This document shows, piece by piece, positions 1-6,300 of a stretch of DNA of 6,787 bases. The translations under genes and the position numbers were made by a program. The first letter of the stretch is position 1. The number at the start of each line of letters is the position of its first letter. The notes under the pieces were generated by a model. The model was not told where the DNA came from and searched no databases. It saw nothing but the letters and a program-made list of their open reading frames with translations. The stretch spans positions 1 through 6,787 of the forward strand of contig QGUY01000216.1 of the NCBI GenBank assembly GCA_003242315.1, given 5' to 3'. This DNA is from Bacteroidota bacterium (GTDB lineage Bacteria; Bacteroidota; Bacteroidia; Cytophagales; Cyclobacteriaceae).

Positions 1-41
1 TTTAAATCTTTCCCAAACCGGTAACGTACCAGTACCTGGAG

Positions 42-539
42 ATGCCCATCCTCTATACTGCTGAGTTTAAAGGTACTGTGGGTGGCAACCGGGAATATAA
101 GTGGTATTTCGGAGCTGGCCCAAATGTCAGTTACTGGCTTGGCGGAAAGGGAAGAATGATGAGCACCGACCTCAACGAGCTTGCCATTGATGAGCTGTCA
201 TACAAAATCGCATTGGGAAAAGATCCGGAAATGACCGCCGCGAACGAGATGTCCGTACAGGATCCTAACCGGATGCAACTTGGACTCAACCTCGCTGCAG
301 GATTTGTTTTCGAACCCATGGGGTACCAAAAGTTTATGATCCTTTTTCGCTACGAGTTGGGTCACAGTTTCTTAAGCAGGACAACTGACGGGGTATTTGC
401 CGGCATCGCTTATCAGGAACCTATGCGCGTCAGGAACCACGGCTTGCGCATCTCGTTGTCTTACCTGATGGACACAAAGATCTCCGAACGCAAGAAGGGA
501 AAGAGCACGATCAAACACTCCGGACGAAAAAGGAGATAG
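42..539 (+). CDS. PorT-like outer-membrane beta-barrel protein, C-terminal part
   Basis: The 165 residues from the first in-frame ATG alternate polar and hydrophobic positions like outer-membrane beta strands. Likely strands are at residues 2-12, 19-37 (containing FGAGPNVSYWLGGKG), 79-92, 97-110 and 130-144 (ending ISLSYLMD), followed by a lysine/arginine-rich tail. This resembles the PorT-like barrels common in Bacteroidota; the specific function is unknown. There is no signal peptide, which a barrel protein needs for export. The codons just upstream of the ATG (VTYQYLE) also read like barrel sequence, so the true gene probably begins before the window. However, an in-frame TAA lies at 3-5, so either there is a frameshift near 6-30 or the gene is broken. 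The product is probably exported and membrane-embedded if intact. Its stop is one base from the stop of the convergent phosphatase gene. Family assignment is moderate; the start is uncertain. Confidence 0.6.
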   Translation: MPILYTAEFKGTVGGNREYKWYFGAGPNVSYWLGGKGRMMSTDLNELAIDELSYKIALGKDPEMTAANEMSVQDPNRMQLGLNLAAGFVFEPMGYQKFMILFRYELGHSFLSRTTDGVFAGIAYQEPMRVRNHGLRISLSYLMDTKISERKKGKSTIKHSGRKRR

Positions 540-540
540 C

Positions 541-1443
541 CTACTTCTTGTCGAACTCGAGACGTTTCTGCCGCGTATTGCGCTCGTAGAGATAGAGAAT
601 AATCCCGTCTTTCAATCCGACTTCAGGTACAAGAATGTTCTTAGCATTCGCCCACTCCATGACTTTTGTATAGATGTGAGTGGCAGGAACAATAACATCC
701 GCGCGATCGGGATTCATCTGCAATTGATAAATACGATCTTCAATGCTGTATTGCTCGATCATCTTGCGGATCTGGTGAATCTTGCGCAGCGATAACAGCT
801 TACCGGGTTTGAGTTGGGCGAGCTCAAACACCTTGCTGATGTTACCGCCCGTGCCCACAGCTGTGACCTTTCCATACTCCGGCTTTACGTTACGCCGCAC
901 CCACTGCTCCATGTCATTCCACATCACAGGCGAGTCGGTCTGTTCGAGGATACGCACCGAGCCGATCTTGAACGATCGTGTTTTAATCTTCTTCCCTGAT
1001 ACATAAAGATTAAGTTCGGTACTACCACCTCCCACGTCGATATGCAGGTAGGTCTCGTCGCCCAGGTACGATCCGATGGCCTGATTGATTAGCTGAGCCT
1101 CAAGGTTACCGTCGATGACATTGATGACGATACCCAGTTCATCTTCAACGCGCCGGACAAGTTCCTGACCGTTTTCCGACTCACGCATAGCGGACGTCGC
1201 GCAGAACATGTAGTCATCCACCTCATAAAGTTCAATGAGCAGTTTGTAAGCGCGCATGAGCTTGATGAAGCGGGACATGCTCTGCTTACTGATGCTTCCT
1301 GTCGCAAAGACGTCGTGGCCAAGGCGAAGAGGGAACCGTATGTATTCAAGCTTTTTGAATAGCACCCGGTCATTCCGCGTCAGTACTGATGACACCTGGA
1401 AGCGGATGGCGTTGGAACCGATATCGACAGCAGCAAGCTTCAA
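541..1443 (-). CDS. Ppx/GppA family exopolyphosphatase / pppGpp phosphohydrolase
   Basis: This 300-residue cytoplasmic protein has the actin-like (ASKHA) fold signatures of the Ppx/GppA family. The N-terminal phosphate loop is AAVDIGSNAIRFQV (residues 4-17), CATSAMRES is at 81-89, the second phosphate loop IDVGGGSTEL is at 135-144, and AVGTGGNISKVF is at 195-206. The family hydrolyses terminal phosphates from polyphosphate or pppGpp; which substrate applies cannot be told here. The length fits the short form without the C-terminal HD-type extension. The usual G-x-E-E-A motif reads GNLEA (112-116), so only one of the two acidic residues is present (E115). The start is TTG: upstream in frame there is a TAG before any ATG or GTG, and TTG places the DIGSN motif at the normal distance. 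It is transcribed divergently from the methionine genes and ends against the barrel gene, so it is probably monocistronic. Confidence 0.9.
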   Translation of the reverse strand: MKLAAVDIGSNAIRFQVSSVLTRNDRVLFKKLEYIRFPLRLGHDVFATGSISKQSMSRFIKLMRAYKLLIELYEVDDYMFCATSAMRESENGQELVRRVEDELGIVINVIDGNLEAQLINQAIGSYLGDETYLHIDVGGGSTELNLYVSGKKIKTRSFKIGSVRILEQTDSPVMWNDMEQWVRRNVKPEYGKVTAVGTGGNISKVFELAQLKPGKLLSLRKIHQIRKMIEQYSIEDRIYQLQMNPDRADVIVPATHIYTKVMEWANAKNILVPEVGLKDGIILYLYERNTRQKRLEFDKK

Positions 1444-1468
1444 ATGAATAGCAACCGAATTGATGGGC

Positions 1469-1484
1469 TAAACATAGAAACATA
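1469..1484 (-). promoter_or_regulatory. Possible -7 boxes for the Ppx/GppA gene
   Basis: On the minus strand two adjacent octamers, TATGTTTC (1477-1484) and TATGTTTA (1469-1476), each match TAnnTTTG, the Bacteroidota sigma-A -7 consensus, at all but the last base. They would give a leader of roughly 20-30 bases before the TTG start. No convincing TTTG -33 element sits at the expected distance, so this is a weak call. Confidence 0.22.
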
Positions 1485-1568
1485 ATTCGATAGATGCCGC
1501 TTAAAATTTGCAAACGATGGCAATGCCCTGTGGCTATGCTTTTCGTGCTTACATGATTAGCTCCTCAT

Positions 1569-1625
1569 ATCAGGGCCTGGGCCAATGTCTTAAGGCTGCT
1601 ATAGCCCCTGATTTTTCTTTTTTAA
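1569..1625 (+). terminator. Terminator-like hairpin with T tract, upstream of the riboswitch
   Basis: ATCAGGG (1569-1575) pairs perfectly with CCCTGAT (1606-1612), and the stem is followed directly by a T-rich run (1612-1623, one C). A small inner hairpin GGCT/AGCC (1594-1597 with 1603-1606) competes with it by one base. The orientation suits a + strand transcript, yet no + strand gene precedes it: the nearest upstream gene is on the other strand. It could end a short leader or small RNA started around 1510, stop stray transcription before the riboswitch, or simply be a stem next to an AT-rich promoter. The 30-base loop makes it weaker than a classic intrinsic terminator. Confidence 0.4.
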
Positions 1626-1643
1626 ACTTTATGCGTTTATTTG
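1613..1643 (+). promoter_or_regulatory. Candidate promoter for the methionine operon
   Basis: TTTATTTG (1636-1643) matches the Bacteroidota -7 consensus TAnnTTTG at five of six defined positions. A TTTT (1613-1616, consensus TTTG) lies 19 bases upstream, the usual spacing. Transcription would start around 1648-1650, exactly where the riboswitch P1 helix begins. The position is persuasive and the motif match is modest. Confidence 0.35.
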
Positions 1644-1647
1644 CAGC

Positions 1648-1766
1648 TGCTTATCCAGAAAGACCGAGGGATTGGGCCCTATGACGTCTTAGCATCCTGC
1701 CCGGTTCGGCCGCGGCGTTGTGCTAATTCCCACCAGCCCCGCTTGCGGGGATGGAAAAGATAGGCA
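1648..1766 (+). promoter_or_regulatory. SAM-I (S-box) riboswitch aptamer
   Basis: All four helices of the S-box aptamer can be drawn. P1 is 1648-1655 with 1759-1766 (8 pairs, one G-U). P2 is AAGAC 1660-1664 with GTCTT 1686-1690, then the kink-turn G-A positions (1666-1667, 1683-1684) and GGG 1668-1670 with CCC 1677-1679. P3 is 1692-1694 with 1721-1723 plus an inner GCC-CGG stem closed by TTCGG. P4 is CCCCG 1737-1741 with CGGGG 1746-1750, extended by CCA/TGG. The pseudoknot is kept: TGGG 1673-1676 in the P2 loop pairs with CCCA 1729-1732. The conserved core strings GAGGGA, CCC-ATGA, AGCA and TGCTAA-TCC are recognisable. The class binds S-adenosylmethionine and represses methionine genes, matching metH immediately downstream. 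Confidence 0.95.
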
Positions 1767-1778
1767 TCCCACCATTTT

Positions 1779-1816
1779 GGGCTCTCTGGAAAGCGTACAT
1801 CAAGAGAAGAGAGTCT
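1779..1816 (+). promoter_or_regulatory. Riboswitch expression platform: RBS-sequestering hairpin
   Basis: GGGCTCTCT (1779-1787) can pair over nine positions (two or three G-U) with AGAGAGTCT (1808-1816), the purine-rich stretch immediately before the ATG at 1817. This would hide the translation start. The same strand 1779-1789 can instead pair with CCAGAAAGACC (1655-1665), the 5' side of aptamer P1/P2, with nine of eleven matches. The two pairings exclude each other, so ligand-folded aptamer favours a hidden start and unliganded RNA favours an open one. There is no T tract, so control is probably translational. The structure is inferred by hand. Confidence 0.6.
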
Positions 1817-2818
1817 ATGACAATCTGGGACATTTTGAGAGAACGGATCCTGGTGCTCGACGGCGCCATGGGTACAATGATCCAACGCTATGCGTTGGAG
1901 GAAGCCGATTTTCGCGGCGAGCGTTTCAAGGATCATCCGCATGCCCTGAAGGGAAACAACGACCTGCTTTCAATTACTCGACCTGACGTGATTGCCACCA
2001 TCCACAGGGAATACCTGGAAGCTGGGGCAGATATAATTGAGACGAATACGTTCAGCAGCAATTCTATAGCTCAGGCAGACTACGGCTTGCAGTCGATCTG
2101 CTATGAGATGAATGTTGAATCAGCCCGTCTGGCACGTAAGGTGGCCGATGAGTTTACGGCTAAAGATCCAACAAAGCCCCGCTTTGTGGCAGGGGCCATG
2201 GGCCCGACGAACAAAGTCGCGTCCATGTCTCCGGATGTCAATAACCCGGGCTACCGTGCCGTGACTTTTGACGAACTCACCGACGCCTTTATGGAGCAGG
2301 CAAGAGGACTCCTGGATGGCGGCGTCGATGTTCTGCTTATCGAAACGATAACGGATACGCTGAATGCCAAGGCCGCACTCTTTGCGATACAGACCCTCTT
2401 TGAAGAACGCGGCAAGGAAACACCGATCATGGTGTCTGGCACGATCACGGATGCCAGCGGACGTACCTTATCCGGCCAAACAACTGAAGCCTTCCTCGTT
2501 TCACTTTCGCACGTCCCGTTGCTCAGCATTGGCCTGAACTGCGCACTGGGAGCGAGTGCCCTTAGACCTTACCTCCAGATACTTAACGAACAGGCACCGT
2601 TCTACGTCAGTGCCTATCCCAACGCGGGGTTGCCCAATGAGTTTGGACAATACGACCAGGGTCCCGAGGAAATGGCCGCACAGGTCGAAGAGTATCTCAA
2701 GGAAGGTCTGGTCAACATCCTGGGTGGATGTTGCGGTACCACCCCCGAACACATAAGGGCCATCGCGGAATTGTGCAAGAAGTATAAACCAAGGATGTTG
2801 GCAGAACAGTTTGCCTGA
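1817..2818 (+). CDS. metH: Methionine synthase, homocysteine-binding (zinc) half
   Basis: This 333-residue protein is the homocysteine S-methyltransferase domain that forms the N-terminal module of cobalamin-dependent methionine synthase. It binds zinc and activates the homocysteine thiol for methyl transfer. The three zinc cysteines are Cys242 (in GLNC) and Cys305-Cys306 (in GGCCGTTPEHI). Their 63-residue spacing equals that of E. coli MetH (Cys247, 310, 311). Other family motifs are LDGAMGTMIQ (14-23) and ADIIETNTFSSNS. The ATG at 1817 is preferred over the ATG at 1751. The latter lies inside riboswitch helix P4 and would add 22 unrelated residues, while 1817 has a purine-rich stretch upstream and gives the normal family N-terminus. 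The domain ends where the linker to the folate domain begins, and the remaining modules follow as a separate reading frame 30 bases on. Expression is probably controlled by the SAM riboswitch. Confidence 0.95.
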   Translation: MTIWDILRERILVLDGAMGTMIQRYALEEADFRGERFKDHPHALKGNNDLLSITRPDVIATIHREYLEAGADIIETNTFSSNSIAQADYGLQSICYEMNVESARLARKVADEFTAKDPTKPRFVAGAMGPTNKVASMSPDVNNPGYRAVTFDELTDAFMEQARGLLDGGVDVLLIETITDTLNAKAALFAIQTLFEERGKETPIMVSGTITDASGRTLSGQTTEAFLVSLSHVPLLSIGLNCALGASALRPYLQILNEQAPFYVSAYPNAGLPNEFGQYDQGPEEMAAQVEEYLKEGLVNILGGCCGTTPEHIRAIAELCKKYKPRMLAEQFA

Positions 2819-2848
2819 CCGACAGCCTTATCCTTCAAGAATCTAAAA

Positions 2849-5533
2849 ATGCGTAATCATTATTTGAGGTTGAGTGGCCTGGAGGCGGTTACGTTCACGC
2901 CCAATTCGAACTTTGTTAACATTGGCGAACGTACCAACGTCACTGGCTCTAAACGGTTCCTTGAACTTATCAAAGCAGATCGGTTTGACGAGGCGCTTGA
3001 GGTAGCACTCGACCAGGTGCGCGGCGGCGCACAGATCATTGACGTCAATATGGACGAAGGGATGATCGATGCGGAAGCGGCCATGGTTAAGTTTCTTAAT
3101 CTCATGGCCTCCGAGCCTGAGATCGCCCGCGTGCCGGTTATGATCGACTCTTCCAAGTGGAACGTCATCGAAGCGGGATTGAAATGCCTGCAGGGAAAAG
3201 GGATCGTCAACTCAATAAGCCTTAAAGGAGGAGAAGAGGAGTTTATCCGACAGGCTAAACTTGTAAAGAAATACGGCGCCGCTGTTGTGGTCATGGCCTT
3301 CGATGAGGAAGGTCAGGCCGACACCTATGAGCGAAGAATCTCCATCTGTGAACGGGCCTATCGAATCCTTGTCGATCGCGTAAAGTTCCCTCCCCAGGAT
3401 ATCATCTTCGATCCGAATATTTTCCCGATGGCGACCGGACTCGAGGAGCATAGAAATTATGCACTCGACTTCTTCCGTGCGACGGAGTGGATCAAGAAAA
3501 ACCTCCCGCATGCCAAGGTAAGCGGCGGAGTTAGTAACGTTTCGTTCAGCTTCCGCGGCAATCAAAAGGTACGGGAGGCCATGCATGCCGCATTCCTGTA
3601 CCATGCAATACGCAGCGGGATGGACATGGGCATCGTAAATCCCACGATGCTCGAAGTGTATGATGAGATCGATAAAGAACTCCTGGAAAGGGTAGAGGAT
3701 GTTCTCCTCAACCGCAGGGACGACGCTACCGAACGTCTGCTCGAGTTCGCGGAGCGGGTTAAGGGAAGCGTGAAAAAGAAAGAAGCCGATACCTCGTGGC
3801 GTAACGGCACGGTCGAGGAGCGGTTGACGCATTCTCTCGTTAAAGGTATTATCGATTACATCGACGAGGATGCGGAGGAGGCGCGGCAAAAGTATGGACC
3901 TCTTGGGGTAATTGAAGGTCCACTTATGGATGGCATGAATGTCGTCGGCGACCTTTTCGGCGCGGGCAAAATGTTCTTGCCACAGGTGGTGAAGAGCGCG
4001 CGCGTCATGAAGAAGGCTGTCGCGTACCTTACACCGTTCCTGGAAGAAGAGAAGCGCAAGTCGGGCAATTCAGGAAAGCCTGCCGCGCGCATATTGCTGG
4101 CGACCGTAAAAGGGGATGTTCACGATATCGGAAAGAACATTGTCGGGGTAGTGCTTGCGTGCAACAACTACGACGTGGTCGACCTCGGTGTCATGGTCCC
4201 GGCGGAAAAAATCCTAGATAGCGCCATTGAGCAAAAGGTGGATATTATCGGATTGAGCGGGCTCATCACACCTTCGCTTGATGAAATGGTACACGTCGCG
4301 AAGGAAATGCAGCGCAGAAAGATGAAGCTTCCGCTGCTGATCGGTGGCGCAACAACATCGCGCATACATACAGCTGTAAAGATCGACCCGGTTTACGATG
4401 GACCGGTGGTGCACGTACTCGATGCGTCGCGAAGTGTGCCCGTCGTCAGCGAATTCATCAGCACACAGACGCGAGAAGCAGCACAACGCAGATTCAAGGA
4501 GGAATATGTTAAGCTTCGTGAAGATCACGAACGGCGCAAGGAGGACAAGCATTACATCACCCTCTCGGAGGCGCGACAAAACAAGGTCGCTATCGACTGG
4601 CAGAAGGAAGAAATTGTAAAGCCGTCGTTCCTCGGGAACAAGGTATTGCTCGATTTTCCTCTGGAGACACTGAGAAACTATATCGACTGGACACCATTCT
4701 TCCAAACGTGGATGCTCGCCGGACGATTCCCTGGCATCCTGAAAGATCCCGTCGTAGGAGCTGAGGCTACAAAACTTTATGAGGACGCGCAACGCTTCCT
4801 CGATGAAATCATCACGAATAAGAGCTTAAGGGCTAATGGTGTTGTTGGATTTTATCCGGCGGTTGCGACTCACACGGACGATGTAAAACTGTTCAGTTCG
4901 AATGGGAGTCGCGAAGAGCTGGCCGTAATGCACTTCCTTCGTCAACAAAACAAGAAGGCGAAGAACCTGCCCAACTTTTGCTTCAGCGACTTTATCGCGC
5001 CGGAAGATTCAGGGAAGACGGATTACCTCGGGCTGTTTGCAGTCACCGCGGGGATAGGTCTTGAAGAGCTTGTTGAGAAGTATCGTGCCGCCCAGGATGA
5101 CTACTCAGAGATCATGGTCAAGGCATTGGCGGACAGGCTTGCAGAAGCTTTCGCAGAATGTCTGCACGAAAAGGTACGAAAAGAGTTCTGGGGTTACGCC
5201 AGGGACGAGAATCTCACTAACGACGAGCTCATCGCCGAGCGTTACCGCGGTATCCGGCCCGCACCTGGCTATCCGGCTTGTCCGGATCACACAGAAAAGC
5301 GCACGCTCTTCGACCTACTCGATGCAGAACGCCAGGCCGGGATTCGCCTCACCGACTCCTTCGCTATGTATCCTGCTTCTTCAGTAAGCGGTTACTACTT
5401 CGCCAGTCCCCACTCAAAGTACTTCGGCCTCGGCAAGATCGACAAAGACCAGGTTGAAGAGTACGCGTTGAGAAAGGGAATGACCGTGGAGGAGGTGGAG
5501 AGGTGGCTCGCTCCAAACCTTGCCTATGGCTAA
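2849..5533 (+). CDS. metH: Methionine synthase, folate/cobalamin/reactivation half
   Basis: These 894 residues hold the remaining modules of B12-dependent methionine synthase in the usual order. The methyltetrahydrofolate-binding barrel comes first (about 20-290; NIGERTNVTGSKRF at 24-37). The helical cap follows (about 356-393; MDGMNVVGDLFGAGKMFLPQ). The cobalamin Rossmann domain carries DVHDIG with the cobalt-ligand His425, SGL at 470-472 and GG at 499-500. The SAM-dependent reactivation domain (about 570-890) contains RPAPGYPACPDHTEK from Arg803. It moves a methyl group from 5-methyltetrahydrofolate through cob(I)alamin to homocysteine held by the partner half, in the cytoplasm. Adding 333 residues gives His758, next to E. 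coli His759, so the two halves together match a full-length enzyme with nothing lost. It lies in the same frame as the upstream half, separated by one TGA and ten sense codons. The start precedes RLSGLE, the conserved linker motif. Confidence 0.97.
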   Translation: MRNHYLRLSGLEAVTFTPNSNFVNIGERTNVTGSKRFLELIKADRFDEALEVALDQVRGGAQIIDVNMDEGMIDAEAAMVKFLNLMASEPEIARVPVMIDSSKWNVIEAGLKCLQGKGIVNSISLKGGEEEFIRQAKLVKKYGAAVVVMAFDEEGQADTYERRISICERAYRILVDRVKFPPQDIIFDPNIFPMATGLEEHRNYALDFFRATEWIKKNLPHAKVSGGVSNVSFSFRGNQKVREAMHAAFLYHAIRSGMDMGIVNPTMLEVYDEIDKELLERVEDVLLNRRDDATERLLEFAERVKGSVKKKEADTSWRNGTVEERLTHSLVKGIIDYIDEDAEEARQKYGPLGVIEGPLMDGMNVVGDLFGAGKMFLPQVVKSARVMKKAVAYLTPFLEEEKRKSGNSGKPAARILLATVKGDVHDIGKNIVGVVLACNNYDVVDLGVMVPAEKILDSAIEQKVDIIGLSGLITPSLDEMVHVAKEMQRRKMKLPLLIGGATTSRIHTAVKIDPVYDGPVVHVLDASRSVPVVSEFISTQTREAAQRRFKEEYVKLREDHERRKEDKHYITLSEARQNKVAIDWQKEEIVKPSFLGNKVLLDFPLETLRNYIDWTPFFQTWMLAGRFPGILKDPVVGAEATKLYEDAQRFLDEIITNKSLRANGVVGFYPAVATHTDDVKLFSSNGSREELAVMHFLRQQNKKAKNLPNFCFSDFIAPEDSGKTDYLGLFAVTAGIGLEELVEKYRAAQDDYSEIMVKALADRLAEAFAECLHEKVRKEFWGYARDENLTNDELIAERYRGIRPAPGYPACPDHTEKRTLFDLLDAERQAGIRLTDSFAMYPASSVSGYYFASPHSKYFGLGKIDKDQVEEYALRKGMTVEEVERWLAPNLAYG

Positions 5534-5740
5534 CACTTGGACGATGGGTGCAGGGCATAAGTAGGTGAGCCGTGTTTATGGGGTTTATGTGTTTACGTGC
5601 GTACGTGTTTACGTGGTTTAGCGTAGACGAAAAAATGCAGGGTACTAATTGCAGCTTATTGGAATTTATGTTTTTTGGGGTTGTAAAAAAGTTCGGTGTG
5701 AAGTGGAGAACTTAGCGCAATAAAACCAAAGCATAACGCC
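5534..5740 (+). other. metH to four-helix-bundle intergenic region
   Basis: This stretch of just over 200 bases has no coding potential I trust. It starts with ordinary-composition sequence after the metH stop, then the GTGTTTACGTG-type repeats, then AT-rich DNA with runs of T and A (around 5671 and 5685). TATGTTTT (5667-5674) resembles a -7 box for the next gene, but no -33 element is well placed. No clear terminator follows metH, so transcripts may run on into the insert. Confidence 0.4.
5571..5620 (+). repeat. Left GTGTTTACGTG repeat cluster
   Basis: Several imperfect copies of GTGTTTA(T/C)GTG run head to tail here. GTTTATGTGTTTACGTG at 5583-5599 is the exact reverse complement of 6274-6290 on the far side of the four-helix-bundle gene. 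The two clusters therefore form inverted flanks about 675 bases apart. The low complexity means the match is partly a consequence of the short unit, but the opposite orientation is clear. Confidence 0.8.
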
Positions 5741-6109
5741 ATGCCCAAGGTGAACCGTTTTGAAGATCTCAGGTGCTGGCAGGAGGCGAGGGTATTGGTC
5801 AGAGAGATCTATCGAATTGCTGAAGAAGGGAGGCTATCGAAAGATTATGAGACTAGAAGTCAACTTAAAAGGGCAGCGTTATCGTGTATGAATAATATTG
5901 CGGAAGGCTTCGGTAAGTACAGCAGTAAGGAATTCATTCACTATTTAGATACCGCGCACAATTCGGCATCTGAAGTGAAAAGTATGTTGTACGTGCTATT
6001 TGATCTTGAATATGTAGACAAAGAAAAGATAATGATGCTCCAGGAGAAGACTGAAGAAGTAAAGGCTTCAATCCTGGCGTTCATAAAGTACTTATCAAGA
6101 CGCGGATGA
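5741..6109 (+). CDS. Four-helix-bundle protein (S23/IVP family)
   Basis: This 122-residue protein matches the family first seen encoded in 23S rRNA intervening sequences and related to the Avd accessory protein of diversity-generating retroelements. Characteristic features are the FEDLRCWQEAR opening (7-17), the QLKRAALSCMNNIAEGF helix (41-57) and the F-x-x-YL-x-x-A-x-x-S-x-x-E pattern (65-78). Four helices fall at about 8-29, 36-57, 63-90 and 94-118, and the length is normal. Members form ring-shaped pentamers and are basic; the cellular role of the free-standing copies is not established. It is not inside an rRNA gene here, and no reverse transcriptase or variable repeat is visible nearby, so a retroelement role is unsupported. 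It is notably AT-rich compared with metH and is flanked by repeats, which suggests it was acquired. It would interrupt an otherwise plausible metH-metF operon. Confidence 0.9.
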   Translation: MPKVNRFEDLRCWQEARVLVREIYRIAEEGRLSKDYETRSQLKRAALSCMNNIAEGFGKYSSKEFIHYLDTAHNSASEVKSMLYVLFDLEYVDKEKIMMLQEKTEEVKASILAFIKYLSRRG

Positions 6110-6130
6110 TGCATCGTATTTCGGGGATAA

Positions 6131-6300
6131 AATAAACACATACACCTTCAGAATCGCAACGACCGTTCCGACGATCTGCGATCTTTCGGGTGCAGAAACG
6201 TAAGCACATAAATACATTCAGGGCCGCAGTTCCGTTCAAATGGCCTGCGATCCTTCGAGTACAGAAACGTAAACACGTAAACACATAAACACGTAAACAC
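6131..6300 (+). repeat. Tandem repeat of about 69 bases, two and a half copies
   Basis: Unit 1 (6131-6198, 68 bases), unit 2 (6199-6267, 69 bases) and a partial third (6268-6300) share the order TAA(A/G)CACATA, TTCAG, CCGTTC, CTGCGATC, CAGAAA. From 6163 and from 6232 the copies align without gaps at 44 of 55 positions by my count. Each unit can form an imperfect hairpin (CTG(C)...CAG) around TTCG. The last part is a run of CGTAAACAC-type units, the reverse complement of the repeats at 5571-5620. The repeat supplies the whole region before metF and the first two bases of its ATG (…CACAT+G). Confidence 0.8.

Larger units (their letters stand above)
5571..6300. mobile_element. Candidate repeat-bounded cassette carrying a four-helix-bundle gene
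   Basis: The segment between metH and metF contains one small gene bracketed by repeats of the same short unit in opposite orientation. Its gene is AT-rich: three sampled 60-base lines of it are 35-38% GC, against 48-68% in sampled metH lines. The right edge meets the metF start codon exactly. No transposase, integrase or target-site duplication is visible, so any mobility would have to be supplied elsewhere or be ancient. Calling it a mobile unit is inference. Confidence 0.35.

Noticed and set aside
525..556. Bidirectional terminator between the convergent barrel and phosphatase genes
   Set aside because: Only a short, interrupted complementarity (AAG..TAG with CTA..CTT) lies over the two stop codons, with no GC-rich stem or T tract.
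1679..1942. 87-codon minus-strand frame over the riboswitch and metH start
   Set aside because: It overlaps the structured aptamer and conserved metH codons; no support as a gene.
3212..3889. 225-codon open frame on the minus strand inside metH
   Set aside because: It is antisense to the strongly conserved folate-binding domain; the length reflects metH codon bias, and no motif or start signal supports it.
4214..4792. 192-codon minus-strand frame inside metH
   Set aside because: Antisense to the cobalamin and reactivation domains; cysteine/arginine-rich composition typical of a shadow frame.
5741..6109. Diversity-generating retroelement accessory gene (Avd)
   Set aside because: The fold is related, but no reverse transcriptase, template repeat or variable repeat is visible in the window; the 69-base repeats differ at many bases besides adenine.
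6131..6300. CRISPR-like repeats
   Set aside because: The short units are contiguous or vary in spacing, there are no unique spacers of equal length, and no cas genes are in view.
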